From: a virus
Virus record (IMG/VR): IMGVR_UViG_3300030104_000593
Coordinates: 1 to 29,158 of that record
Reading direction: 5' to 3' (one strand)
Length of the DNA stretch: 29,158 bases
Both the position numbers and the translations under genes were made by a program. The notes beneath the pieces were generated by a model, which was not told the DNA's origin, ran no database searches, and saw nothing but the letters and a program-made list of their open reading frames with translations. Shown here one piece after another: positions 16,401 through 23,841 of the stretch (positions are counted from its first letter, which is position 1; each line of letters starts with the position of its first letter).

Positions 16401-17165
16401 TTGTACTCCACCTACTGAATCTCTTAACGATACATCAAATACATCTAAAAAACTTGAAGAAGAACCATCCCAAGAATATCCTATATTAGCATAGTTAAAA
16501 TTGTGATTTAATTCTCTAGTTGGTATATTGTTATCATCCAAAAATAAATCTCTTAATTTCTTGCTACCAATTGCTGTAAAAAGGTCTGCTGTATTAGACA
16601 TTAACACGACTTCATAAAGTTGTGCTTTTTGGTATACTGCCTTTAATTGTATAAATCCATCAAACTGTGTTAAGCCCCCAACAGAAAGATTTGCATTAAA
16701 TCTTTTTTTAGTGCTAAACTCTAAAGTTGATAAATTAACATTAAACCAATTTTGAAAGAAATTATTATTGTTATCAGTAAATGGAAGTTTAAATGTTTGT
16801 GAAAAACTACCCTTCCTTTTCTCAGGTTCTTTAATATCAGCAAATTGAAAGTTAAGGCTTACATTAGGTTGCTCTTGAAAATCTAATTGATAAGTATCTT
16901 CTTTTGCAATATAAAAAGCATCGGAAGCTGTAAGAGGGGTATTAAGACTATGTAAGTCTATGCTTGTAGCAGAATTTATTTGCTTAATAATTCCATAAAC
17001 TTGATTGCTTGCATTTATTAAAACCTCTCCTACTGACAATGTTGTTGTAGCATCTGAACCTGATGTGGTTATAGTTATAGGCGTGATGTTAGTTCCTGAA
17101 GTTGATGATGACGTAACACCTGTTATATAAGGATTATTTCTATATACCTCTAATCTTACTTTCAT
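13479..17165 (-). CDS. Large tail-tip / baseplate hub-like protein
   Basis: A 1228-aa protein, the largest in the genome. After a Thr/Ser-rich N-terminal region (about 17-90) comes a conserved-looking block (about 94-185) with LDFQEQPNVSLNFQFADIKE, KGSFSQTFKLPFT and FNANLSVGG, a pattern of baseplate or distal-tail proteins in Bacteroidota phages (recollection). The middle region includes further beta-rich modules. A Cys-rich segment occurs around residues 900-980 (CHNC, CPEDDPDC, CCEC), possibly disulphide- or metal-stabilised. The C-terminus is beta-rich. It is probably part of the tail tip that contacts the cell. The ATG shares one base with the stop of the 486-aa tail gene (TAATG). Confidence 0.68.
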   Translation of the reverse strand: MKVRLEVYRNNPYITGVTSSSTSGTNITPITITTSGSDATTTLSVGEVLINASNQVYGIIKQINSATSIDLHSLNTPLTASDAFYIAKEDTYQLDFQEQPNVSLNFQFADIKEPEKRKGSFSQTFKLPFTDNNNNFFQNWFNVNLSTLEFSTKKRFNANLSVGGLTQFDGFIQLKAVYQKAQLYEVVLMSNTADLFTAIGSKKLRDLFLDDNNIPTRELNHNFNYANIGYSWDGSSSSFLDVFDVSLRDSVGGVQKVMYPMSISVPKFWYESSDSNRYLAMNDIAAQGENAEQYMVPISQLKPAIQLRTLLDLIFAKAGFYLKSTFLGSAYFRKLFMTTCNHTGRPFPTVSSSAGAVDGQCTIGNSTSFKTYVFAADQDIGCSNMAVSDPGWGSLTNYTSWILIPADSTTPSSGYTIPQDNYGLWSTATNSFKRDDINMTSMNVRFNVSRSNIKQCGDGIEMQFKVRTLGGSDLQTVTQLIGNQTSASGNFWVDVDLDITNVPVGERCQIYCRPYSFKKDNDSNTAQLLLGNLDLQNTDLRVKLEVKWLGLGDGVYDKEVDILNCIDPEITQKSFLKDLISRFNLVVIPDPDNPSGVIVEPYNDFIASGDLKHWTDKIDLSKEIIVKDATSLQKQRINLTDLEDVDLWNKSIKEDAPDLNVFGNVNILNTQNQFANGEMKSSSIFSPYINEKVFRGNNENWVSAIPNMAVQYEYTYKRVGQGSYEDAFEATKPKIYYYSGSKTPVTDYVDNYYLHGFNSEGTVIYYQFNDYPLCSPYDLDASSGSSTITINTKSLYWSQQPPPAGELLVFNSNPGLVIGQSLYYEYWQTYFNQIYNEDTRIMECYLNLNEVDIHNLNFGDEIFIKDTYWRVLNINNYQVGVVSSTKVTLIKVPEIFLETCHNCDQVVATNLAGGPSLVNGYFAWCPEDDPDCNPMLLSGYQYLSTTGACCECNGGEWEALIWAGQPGVYENWTPGTGTCLANTGSLPIQKKELYNRPRAVLSKGNLRDIIENKLNGRGKPLMIGTDTDKFTKSILTHMGDDFKIKYKNYNRTTPSLAGESHRFVLMGYTEGTTIGYAYINGQPTAPKVRMPSSSIVNLRIKAIATVVGGTSTTYPLGNTEIVAYSLGFRQTDGETVTLIGTRGGDLEYALTEAGKTTSCSLFVLCETDNVIEFGLKDTQADTKRVWQLEVELDINEVPNMSIPFDTKWALYQNLVYIELQNGEYLVWN

Positions 17166-18625
17166 TATGAATTAGTATTATATGGGTTAGCATATTCTAT
17201 ATTGATTGTGTATTGTATTAGTTTATCATTTGCAACTGTTTTTTTAACTAAGCTAGAGTCTGTTATTAAAACAGGCTGTTCTACATCTGTTTCTGCATTT
17301 TGCACCAACACAATGTTGTTAGATAGTAAACAGCTTTCTATTAGTTCTGCATCACCTTCTGTCATCCAATCAGTGTTTAAAATTTCTTTTCTTTTTGCTG
17401 TTACTTTTCTTACTGTTTTACCTCTATCAAAATCATCATACCTCCAAGAACTTTTGTTAAATGTACCAAGAACTTTATTATATTGGTCTCTTTCAATATC
17501 TATAGTCATTGTAGACTTCATTTTAAAATTATAATAATCATATCCACCAACCTTATTAGTCCAACCTAAACGCCTAACAACAAAACCTTTGCAACTACCA
17601 TCTTCTTTTACAAAATTATATGTAGCCGTTTTATAAGTTATTGTTCCTGTATTATTACTAGTTCCTCTAATAGTATAATATGCCCACCCTGAATTGTTAC
17701 TAGGTTGAGCATCTGGTTCAACTGACTGCTCTTCTAAATTTTTAGGACCACAACCAAAATATAATAATCTAGTTGCATTAGTTATACTACTACTGTCATT
17801 TGGTGGCATTCCCCCATTAGCACTAGTGTTTGCTATATATTCTTTGTCATTAATTTGAGCATTTGATGAATCATAGTAAACTATTTCTATATAATGTAAA
17901 CCAGAGTCATACTGAGCGAAATCGTTTAAAAAAGCGACAGTATGATAATCACTTTCCCTAACTTTGTTAATATAACCTGACAAACCATAAGAACCTGTGT
18001 TGTCAGATGTTGCATCACTTAGAAATTGACGTGTTGAAGAGCGAGGGGTATAAACATTAAAAGCTGTACTTTGAATGTAAGTACCTGAGTCACTTCTAGC
18101 TTGAGTAAGTGGTAGGGATGCTTGAACATAGTACAGTGTGTTAGTTACAGCCCCTGTATATACATTTCCGGGTGATACACTTGCAGACTCAGAATAGTTT
18201 TGATATGCTTGAATAGTAAAAGGTGCTATTTGTGTTTTGCCTAGTGTTACACTTCCACTTGCACTAAATGGTAACGTAGCTGTATTATCACCTATAGAGT
18301 GTATTGAAGCAAAAGGGTAATTATTGTCATTTTGGTCGTATAATGTTGGAACTAATTGTGTGTTTACAATATCTCTTAAATCAAAAAAAGCTCTTGCTCT
18401 GTTATTTGAAACATCATCACTATATCCGTTTCTTCTTTGTTTTATTACCGCCAATAATGTTCCTGACGTATTCGTTCCTGCATAAACATCAACAACTAAT
18501 TTATAATAAAAAAAACCTGAAATACTAGACTGATAAATCATATAACCTATCAGGGGTGTCCAATTTGTGATAACAGGTGCTAAAGACGTTGTGTTTATTG
18601 GATATTGTACTATTGAAGGTGCCAT
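17165..18625 (-). CDS. Tail-associated structural protein
   Basis: A 486-aa, beta-rich protein rich in Tyr, Ser, Thr and Asn. The C-terminal third has features I recall from tail proteins of Bacteroidota phages: RRLGWTNKVGGYDYYNFKMK, then IERDQYNK, KTVRKVTAKRKEILNTDW, and a final segment ending in IQYTINIEYANPYN. No enzymatic motif. It sits between a gp10-like neck/tail-completion gene (3-nt gap) and the large tail-tip gene (1-nt overlap), so it is probably a tail-tip or baseplate component translated in step with both. Confidence 0.6.
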   Translation of the reverse strand: MAPSIVQYPINTTSLAPVITNWTPLIGYMIYQSSISGFFYYKLVVDVYAGTNTSGTLLAVIKQRRNGYSDDVSNNRARAFFDLRDIVNTQLVPTLYDQNDNNYPFASIHSIGDNTATLPFSASGSVTLGKTQIAPFTIQAYQNYSESASVSPGNVYTGAVTNTLYYVQASLPLTQARSDSGTYIQSTAFNVYTPRSSTRQFLSDATSDNTGSYGLSGYINKVRESDYHTVAFLNDFAQYDSGLHYIEIVYYDSSNAQINDKEYIANTSANGGMPPNDSSSITNATRLLYFGCGPKNLEEQSVEPDAQPSNNSGWAYYTIRGTSNNTGTITYKTATYNFVKEDGSCKGFVVRRLGWTNKVGGYDYYNFKMKSTMTIDIERDQYNKVLGTFNKSSWRYDDFDRGKTVRKVTAKRKEILNTDWMTEGDAELIESCLLSNNIVLVQNAETDVEQPVLITDSSLVKKTVANDKLIQYTINIEYANPYNTNS

Positions 18626-18628
18626 ACT

Positions 18629-19189
18629 TTATTGTTTTAATGCTTGTTCTAATGCTAATTCTAAATCATCAGCAAAAGCCTTTGTTATTGTTTCTGTTTG
18701 TTTGTTAAATTGTTGTGTAAATGGTTTACTAAAGAATTGTGTTCTTTCTAAACCTCTTTGAAATATAGAACGCTGAATTAAAAACACTAAGCTCTTTCTT
18801 TTTATAAATTTACCATTTTTATCTCTTGCTTCTTTAAGTGGTTTACCAACTACCCATCTATCTATTTTAGCTTTAAAACTTTGCCAAGTTCCTCTAAACT
18901 TACCACTCCCAAACTTATAATCACTACCTTGCCCTCTTGCTCTTCCTGATCCTTTAAATCCACCTACACCTTTTACACCTTCATCGACAAATTGCCAATA
19001 ATCCTCAGCACCACCAAATTCAAATTCTAATGTTACTTCATTTTGGGATGAGGTTACTATATAATCAAAGTCATTATATAATGTATTTCTACTTGTAGTC
19101 TTTTTCTTACGTTTAAGAATACTACGTCCTTCTTTGACTACACTTCGCCCTAGATTCTGTAAAGATTGTATTGTATTTTTAAACTCCAT
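18629..19189 (-). CDS. Tail completion / HK97 gp10-like neck protein
   Basis: A 186-aa basic protein. The N-terminal helix (FKNTIQSLQNLGRSVVKEGR) is followed by a beta region and the motif YWQFVDEGVKG (about 64-74), a hallmark of HK97 gp10-type neck proteins. A Gly/Lys/Arg-rich loop and a helical C-terminus follow. It probably binds the end of the tail tube or the connector. It starts at the base where the tail-terminator-like gene stops (1-nt overlap), which agrees with the usual pairing of neck, terminator and chaperone genes. Confidence 0.62.
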   Translation of the reverse strand: MEFKNTIQSLQNLGRSVVKEGRSILKRKKKTTSRNTLYNDFDYIVTSSQNEVTLEFEFGGAEDYWQFVDEGVKGVGGFKGSGRARGQGSDYKFGSGKFRGTWQSFKAKIDRWVVGKPLKEARDKNGKFIKRKSLVFLIQRSIFQRGLERTQFFSKPFTQQFNKQTETITKAFADDLELALEQALKQ

Positions 19190-19680
19190 CAGCTATTAGG
19201 TGTTATTGGTACTATACAAAGGTTATTAGAGTTGTTAACGTCTACACTAATAGTAGCACTCCATCCTGTTAAAATGTTGTTAAAACGAGCTGTAAATGGC
19301 TCACAAGTTATAGGTGTCTGTAATACTACTTGATTATCTACCCAAGAAGTAGAATATAGTGAGTGTTTAAATTCATTAATAACATCTTGAAGTATTTGTA
19401 ATGTTTCTGAATAAGCATCTACACGTCCTTCTCTTTCTTTATTAGGAGCATCACCAACAACATCATTAATCATATCCATTACATAAATAGTAAACGAATA
19501 AGTCATCACTCCTGTGTTAACTGTAGCAGAACCGGGTTCGGCATATAGAATAACATAATCAGTAGCACCTAATTTATTAATATCTACCTCATCCATTTGT
19601 CCTGAATGAAAGCTATTTATTTCACTATGCTTTGATGCTATTGTTTCAAAATATCCTACTACATTTCTAAAAGTTATCAT
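19189..19680 (-). CDS. Tail terminator-like protein
   Basis: A 163-aa alpha/beta protein: an N-terminal helix (FRNVVGYFETIASKHSEINSF), VILYAEPGS, YSFTIYVMDMINDVV, a long central helix (ETLQILQDVINEFKH), and a C-terminal sheet ending LTGWSATISVDV. This strand-helix-strand plan and the neighbours fit a gpU-like tail terminator that caps the tail tube. Its ATG lies inside the end of the 53-aa ORF upstream (14-nt overlap). The family call is based on architecture and synteny only. Confidence 0.55.
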   Translation of the reverse strand: MITFRNVVGYFETIASKHSEINSFHSGQMDEVDINKLGATDYVILYAEPGSATVNTGVMTYSFTIYVMDMINDVVGDAPNKEREGRVDAYSETLQILQDVINEFKHSLYSTSWVDNQVVLQTPITCEPFTARFNNILTGWSATISVDVNNSNNLCIVPITPNS

Positions 19681-19828
19681 AATTGCTACGTTGTTTGTTA
19701 TTATAATCTTGACTATATGCTAAGTAAGTAAGCACTTCCAAAATTGGTAATCTAGTTATTTTATCTATGTCTAGTATTGAATTAGATAAGCTGTAGAGGA
19801 CATTATACCATCCCCACTTAGAACTCAT
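19667..19828 (-). CDS. 53-aa WGWY-motif ORF, probable frameshift extension of the tail assembly chaperone
   Basis: MSSKWGWYNVLYSLSN begins this short ORF, which ends in NYDNF. Its ATG lies 2 nt after the TGA of the upstream 193-aa gene. The frame is open far beyond the ATG: read in the -1 frame of the upstream gene it has no stop back to a T9 run at 19907-19915. It can therefore be either a separate coupled gene or the C-terminal part of a 248-aa frameshift product. The WGWY segment followed by ITRLPILEVLTYLAY looks like the C-terminal domain of chaperone-like proteins in related phages (recollection). Confidence 0.65.
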   Translation of the reverse strand: MSSKWGWYNVLYSLSNSILDIDKITRLPILEVLTYLAYSQDYNNKQRSNYDNF

Positions 19829-19830
19829 TG

Positions 19831-20412
19831 TCACACCTTTTGTTGTGTCGTGTTCTGAGCTACTAAAAATTGCTGCGAAATCTTCGCCAATTCGCTTCCT
19901 AAAGTCAAAAAAAAACCTAAGCTACTTAATGCTATACTCATAGGACATTCTTTGAACAATTCCTCTTTAAATTGGTCAGGATCATAAGGTTCTATAGCGT
20001 ATCTATCATTGACCTTATGTGTCACCTTTCTATATAGTATTGACATTATAGTATGTAAATTCTCAATAGGTTCTTTACAATATGCTTCTAAATCAATATA
20101 TTCTCCTGTGCTTAATTTATTTAAATTAGGACAGAAGCCATATTCCACTCCTTTCAAGGTGAATAGTTTTTTAAAGTCATCTTCTGTTGGCTCTGTGTCT
20201 ATCATTGCTTTGACAATGTTCATAATATCTAGCAAATCTGTGTATGCCATTTTCTTAACTACAAATGGGCTAGTGCCACATAATAAAGCAAGGCTTCTTA
20301 TTACCTTGTTTTTGTCACTTCCCTTGCCTTCTTGAATTTTTACATATTGCTGATAAGTGTCTATTGTTATGTCATTCCAATTATCAGGTATTGTTAGTTT
20401 CACCTCTTTCAT
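19831..20412 (-). CDS. Tail assembly chaperone-like protein (0-frame product)
   Basis: A 193-aa protein starting MKEVKLTIPDNWNDITIDTYQQ, mostly helical, with LALLCGTSPF, MSILYRKVTHKVNDRY and SLGFFLTLGSELAKI near the end. The type is common after terminase genes in Bacteroidota phages (recollection) and is positioned like a tail assembly chaperone, before terminator and tail genes. Codons 167-169 are TTT TTT TTG inside a run of nine T. A -1 slip there would replace the last 25 residues with 80 others and fuse it to the WGWY ORF, giving 248 aa, analogous to the G/GT pair of lambda. A leader motif copy precedes the ATG. Confidence 0.62.
   Translation of the reverse strand: MKEVKLTIPDNWNDITIDTYQQYVKIQEGKGSDKNKVIRSLALLCGTSPFVVKKMAYTDLLDIMNIVKAMIDTEPTEDDFKKLFTLKGVEYGFCPNLNKLSTGEYIDLEAYCKEPIENLHTIMSILYRKVTHKVNDRYAIEPYDPDQFKEELFKECPMSIALSSLGFFLTLGSELAKISQQFLVAQNTTQQKV
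19907..19915 (-). other. Candidate -1 ribosomal frameshift site (T9 run)
   Basis: The minus strand reads GGT TTT TTT TTG in the zero frame, containing the slippery heptamer T TTT TTT. In the -1 frame a TAG lies at 19922-19924, immediately upstream, and then no stop occurs until 19667. The alternative frame therefore opens right at the slip site. A single-base error in the homopolymer would create the same picture. Confidence 0.62.
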
Positions 20413-20416
20413 TACT

Positions 20417-20428
20417 TATAAATATAAA
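20417..20428 (-). promoter_or_regulatory. A/T-rich leader motif upstream of chaperone-like gene
   Basis: Minus strand TTTATATTTATA, ending 4 nt before the ATG at 20412; identical to the copies at 8434 and 11898. Confidence 0.4.
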
Positions 20429-20445
20429 ATGTTAATTTTTGTTTT

Positions 20446-21603
20446 TTATAGAATATAATACTTGCCACTATGATTAATACTTAGCTTGTTTAAACATAAA
20501 TATCTTGTTGCATCTACCAAATGGTCATTAACCTTAACGGGTGCATTAAGAACATCACCATTCTTATCAGTTGCCCACTTATAACTCCTAAATTCTTTTA
20601 TTGCATTTAAGCTATCTTTTGTGATATGTAGTTTATATCTTCTCATTATGTCAATGCCTAAATGTATTCCTGCTCCCTTCTTTGCAGGTTTTATGTTAAA
20701 TCCTTGTCTGTATATTTCTTCTATTGATTTAGGTTCTGCTGAATCCCCCACTATTTCTGTTTGCCTATCAATACCAAATTCTCTGAGCTTATTTGCTAAG
20801 TCTGTATTTGTTAACCTTTTCTCATACAGTAATTCTTTAATATATAAATTATCATCTAATTGCCTTACTTCTACTAATGCTGTTGGACTATTAGTAAATC
20901 CAAAATCTAAACCATAACCAATTAATCTTCCTTGTACATCATCTACTAAATTAAAGTTTCTAAATATAGCAGTTTGTATTGTTCCTATTTCACCAAGTCC
21001 ATATACACGCCAATAGTCAGGATCAATGTCTTTTAGTCTTTCTATCTCTGCTATTGTATCCTCATCTAAAAATGGATTAGCTCTATATGTAGATTTTAAG
21101 AATGTGCAATCATCTCTTGTGTGTACTTTCTCATATATCCAAGAATATGGATCGGAAGGGTTGTAGTCTAAGTATATCTTTTCTGTTGTTCTAAGTATTA
21201 ACTGTTGCCAATCTTCATAGTTAAATTCATTTGCCTCATTACACCAAAGGTAGTGTCTTTTTCTACCGCGTATCTTGACAGGTTGGTCAACTGAAATAAA
21301 CTCTAATAGATTGCCATTGAGGGTATATGATAATTCTGATTTGTTGTGATTAGCTTCATTATAAAGCTCTAGTTCTTTAAGGATAGAAATTACATCTCTA
21401 TATGCTGTACCTTTTAAGGCAGGTAGTGTCTTTCTGCATATCGTAAATACTTTGCCTGTTTCTTCTAAGCATTTGACAATAAATAACTGACAAAGCGAAT
21501 AGGTCTTGCTAGAACGCGTACCCCCCTGTAAGCACGTTATTCTAGTGGTTGACCCATACGCCTTGTGAAATACATTAGTAGTTTTAATCTTGCCCCGTAT
21601 CAA
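20446..21603 (-). CDS. terL: Terminase large subunit
   Basis: A 385-aa packaging ATPase/nuclease. ATPase: Walker A GGTRSSKT (27-34) and a Walker B region YLWCNEAN (118-125). Nuclease: Asp233 in GLDFGFTNSP, Asp287 in VGDSAEPKSIEE, and Asp364 in NDHLVDATRY, the RNase H-like acidic triad. It resembles the PBSX/Terminase_3 group. The start is TTG at 21603, overlapping the small-subunit gene by 20 nt; no ATG or GTG occurs between this codon and the Walker A motif. Length is a little short for the family (often 400-450) but complete. It packages DNA into proheads with the small subunit and portal. Confidence 0.92.
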   Translation of the reverse strand: MIRGKIKTTNVFHKAYGSTTRITCLQGGTRSSKTYSLCQLFIVKCLEETGKVFTICRKTLPALKGTAYRDVISILKELELYNEANHNKSELSYTLNGNLLEFISVDQPVKIRGRKRHYLWCNEANEFNYEDWQQLILRTTEKIYLDYNPSDPYSWIYEKVHTRDDCTFLKSTYRANPFLDEDTIAEIERLKDIDPDYWRVYGLGEIGTIQTAIFRNFNLVDDVQGRLIGYGLDFGFTNSPTALVEVRQLDDNLYIKELLYEKRLTNTDLANKLREFGIDRQTEIVGDSAEPKSIEEIYRQGFNIKPAKKGAGIHLGIDIMRRYKLHITKDSLNAIKEFRSYKWATDKNGDVLNAPVKVNDHLVDATRYLCLNKLSINHSGKYYIL

Positions 21604-21931
21604 TAACTTCTATTTTAAGTTCTGTAAGTGCTTTGCCCCCACTTGTAATATCTAACTTCTCAGCATAACCTCTTTCTTTAGCTTTAGATTTCAAATAAAA
21701 GATGATACTTGTTTCTTTACCATCTGATATGTTTTTTATTAACTGTCCTTCTACATAATCAATCTGAGCTTCTTTAATATCTTCTACTGCTTTGGCAAAT
21801 TCTTCATCTTCTCTCATATACCTATAGTATGTACTTCTACTTATATTACCTGCCTTTTTACAAGCGTGATATATTAATCCCTGCGTTTCTTGTAACGCTT
21901 TTAATAATCTTTCTTTTTTATCGTGTGCCAT
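21584..21931 (-). CDS. terS: Terminase small subunit
   Basis: A 115-aa protein with an N-terminal helix-turn-helix: LLKALQETQGLIYHACKKAG followed by ISRSTYYRYMREDEEF (about 9-45), the recurrent form of small-terminase DNA-binding domains. A helical oligomerisation region (about 46-85, VEDIKEAQIDYVEGQLIKNI) and a short C-terminal beta tail (LKIEVIDTG) follow. It recognises the packaging site and recruits the large subunit, whose gene begins inside its 3' end. The packaging site itself could not be located. Confidence 0.85.
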   Translation of the reverse strand: MAHDKKERLLKALQETQGLIYHACKKAGNISRSTYYRYMREDEEFAKAVEDIKEAQIDYVEGQLIKNISDGKETSIIFYLKSKAKERGYAEKLDITSGGKALTELKIEVIDTGQD

Positions 21932-21948
21932 TTGTATTATTTTATCTA

Positions 21949-23055
21949 TTATAATTTAGTTGCTTTTTGTCCTGTAAACTGTTCCCATCTTTCTATAATT
22001 ACATCACAATACTTTGTGTCTAATTCCATACCATAACAAACTCTATTTGTTTTTTCACAAGCAATTAATGTTGAACCACTACCTAAAAAAATATCTAATA
22101 CTATTTTAGGATTACCATATTTTTTAAAACAAAATTCTGATAGGGCTATTGGTTTTTGTGTTGGGTGTATTCTCTTTTGACCTCTTTCACTTGCTTTTAT
22201 CATACCGTGCCATTGGTGCCTAAATATATTAACCTTTACACCTTTATTTACAAAAGCTATTTCGCCACCACTAAAAGTATCTCCTTCTTTTTGTTTATCC
22301 CAAATTAACCAACCATATCCATTAGGCAATATATTGCTATAATAATTTGCACCCCAAAAAATTAATGTTGAACCATAGAACATATTGTTAATTAATTGAA
22401 AAGAGTTTATAGCAACACTAACATCATTATCGTTTAAAATTTCACCAAAATCATTTTCTTTTGTTTTTCCTTTAATCCCTTTTCCACTATGTTTAATTCC
22501 ATAAGGTGGGTCTGTAAACACCATATCAGCTTTATCTCCATTCATTAGTTTTTCAACATCACTTTCTTTTGTGCTATCTCCACACATTAATCGGTGTTTT
22601 CCTAATTCCCAAACATCACCGAGTTTAACTCTACTTTCTTTTACTTCTGGAATATGGTCATCTTCTGTATTACCCTCTGTAATTTTATCAATGTTAATAT
22701 CAAGGTCAATGTGTTTAAAACCCCAATCAACAAGCTCATCAATATCAAATTCATTAGCCAGAATATCCATATCAAAATCACCTGTATTTTTATTTAGTCT
22801 TATATTTAATTCTCTTTCTTCTTCTTTTGATAGGTCTAATACTACACAATCAATTTCTTTGTGTTTTAATTCCTTACATATTTTATATCTTTGATGACCA
22901 CCAATTATTGTGAAATTTTTATTAGTAATGATAGGATCAACAAGACCAAACTTTTCAACTGATGACTTTAGGTCTTTATATTGCTTTGTGCTAATCTGTC
23001 TAGGATTATAAGTAGCAGGTTTTAATTTATTTATTTCTATTTTTTCTATTTTCAT
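21949..23055 (-). CDS. ParB-like / DNA methyltransferase fusion (beta-class, N6-A or N4-C)
   Basis: A 368-aa fusion. Residues about 1-120 are a ParB-like nuclease/CTPase-fold domain (LKPATYNPRQIS; GGHQRYK at 52-58). Residues about 140-368 are an amino-methyltransferase with catalytic TDPPYG (181-186) preceding the SAM-binding DIFLGSGST (321-329). That order marks the beta class. HPTQKP (297-302) and YGMELD (341-346) are also typical. The fusion is common in phages and mobile elements. It likely methylates phage DNA for protection from restriction; the target sequence is unknown. Its ATG lies inside the end of the HNH gene (29-nt overlap). Confidence 0.9.
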   Translation of the reverse strand: MKIEKIEINKLKPATYNPRQISTKQYKDLKSSVEKFGLVDPIITNKNFTIIGGHQRYKICKELKHKEIDCVVLDLSKEEERELNIRLNKNTGDFDMDILANEFDIDELVDWGFKHIDLDINIDKITEGNTEDDHIPEVKESRVKLGDVWELGKHRLMCGDSTKESDVEKLMNGDKADMVFTDPPYGIKHSGKGIKGKTKENDFGEILNDNDVSVAINSFQLINNMFYGSTLIFWGANYYSNILPNGYGWLIWDKQKEGDTFSGGEIAFVNKGVKVNIFRHQWHGMIKASERGQKRIHPTQKPIALSEFCFKKYGNPKIVLDIFLGSGSTLIACEKTNRVCYGMELDTKYCDVIIERWEQFTGQKATKL

Positions 23056-23344
23056 CTACTCTTTTATTTAATTCTATTAATCCATACACTTGATGACATA
23101 CATTTTCTAGATGCCGTATTCTAACATACATATTAAAACTTTTATCTGCTTCAGCTTTAATATGGCAATCTCTACACAATCCGACAAGGTTCTCAATGTA
23201 GTCATTGGTAATTTTATTTCTAGTTCTTCTTTCTAAGTGGTGGATATCTACTGCTTGAGCTTTATCATTACACATCTCGCAAGGAATAAAATCCCCCTCT
23301 TCATAACCAAAAAAATTAAGATATACTTTCGTGTGCTTTAACAT
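23027..23344 (-). CDS. HNH endonuclease
   Basis: A 105-aa protein with a compact HNH domain: CxxC at 22/25 (CEMC), the catalytic pair DIHHL (33-37), Asn52 in ENLVGLC, and CRDCH (57-61), giving a Cys4 zinc site around a beta-beta-alpha metal fold. A C-terminal helical tail follows. HNH proteins close to terminase genes often assist packaging or cleave DNA. This one is coupled to the methyltransferase by a 29-nt overlap. It could therefore also be the nuclease half of a small restriction-modification-like pair. The sequence does not decide between these. Confidence 0.82.
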   Translation of the reverse strand: MLKHTKVYLNFFGYEEGDFIPCEMCNDKAQAVDIHHLERRTRNKITNDYIENLVGLCRDCHIKAEADKSFNMYVRIRHLENVCHQVYGLIELNKRVDENRKNRNK

Positions 23345-23477
23345 TATATCTTTCTCTTATTTTTAAATCATCTTTGTATGAAGTTACTAAAAACTTTCCT
23401 TTACAAAAATAACAACAATCATTTTTAATTAGTGTCATTCTAACACAACTACAACAAAATCTAAACGCTTGTTCCAT
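23316..23477 (-). CDS. 53-aa Cys-rich zinc-ribbon-like protein
   Basis: This small gene starts with an ATG at 23477 inside the end of the 126-aa gene (17-nt overlap) and ends inside the start of the HNH gene (29-nt overlap). It fills what would otherwise be a 116-bp gap. The protein starts MEQAFRFCCSCVRM and continues LIKNDCCYFCKGKF, giving CxxC pairs at 8/11 and 22/25 that could hold one zinc ion. The rest is basic and Lys/Arg-rich (DLKIRERYNVK). A nucleic-acid or protein-binding role is plausible; no family is recognised. Overlaps on both sides and the paired CxxC motifs are the evidence that it is real. Confidence 0.6.
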   Translation of the reverse strand: MEQAFRFCCSCVRMTLIKNDCCYFCKGKFLVTSYKDDLKIRERYNVKAHESIS

Positions 23478-23841
23478 CTTTATCGTCTTTTATATTACAA
23501 CTATTTTGATATACCTTTTTTAATTTCGCTAATGTTTCTTTTACACAACTACCGCAACTACTTGGTTGTTTGTTTGTATTAAAGACCTTATTATATAGCT
23601 TTACCATAATAGCCTGATCCTGTCCACTTATTGTTCCTTTTGTTCTTGGTAATACTTCCTCATATATTTTTATTTCATCTTCTGTCATTTGTCTACTATA
23701 AGGAAATATCTTGTTAAGTTTCTCTTTTCTTTCTTGACAACCACAATCATCACCTAATACTTTCTTAGCTAATTTATCTATACCTGTTGCTTTAAGTGCT
23801 TTCTCTACGGTATCACCTAAACCTTTTGATTTATTGCTCAT
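23461..23841 (-). CDS. Conserved-looking hypothetical protein with Cys motifs
   Basis: A 126-aa soluble protein. The N-terminus KGLGDTVEKALKATGIDKLAKKVLGDDCGCQERKEKLN is cut here only for description: key parts are GLGDTVEKALKATGI (7-21) and DCGC (32-35). It is followed by a helical middle (MTEDEIKIYEEVLP) and a second Cys group SSCGSC (94-99). I recall similar proteins beside early genes in Bacteroidota phages and in conjugative or replication regions, without a known function. Cys pairs might bind zinc. It overlaps the sigma-like gene upstream by 11 nt and the zinc-ribbon gene downstream by 17 nt. Confidence 0.5.
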   Translation of the reverse strand: MSNKSKGLGDTVEKALKATGIDKLAKKVLGDDCGCQERKEKLNKIFPYSRQMTEDEIKIYEEVLPRTKGTISGQDQAIMVKLYNKVFNTNKQPSSCGSCVKETLAKLKKVYQNSCNIKDDKDGTSV

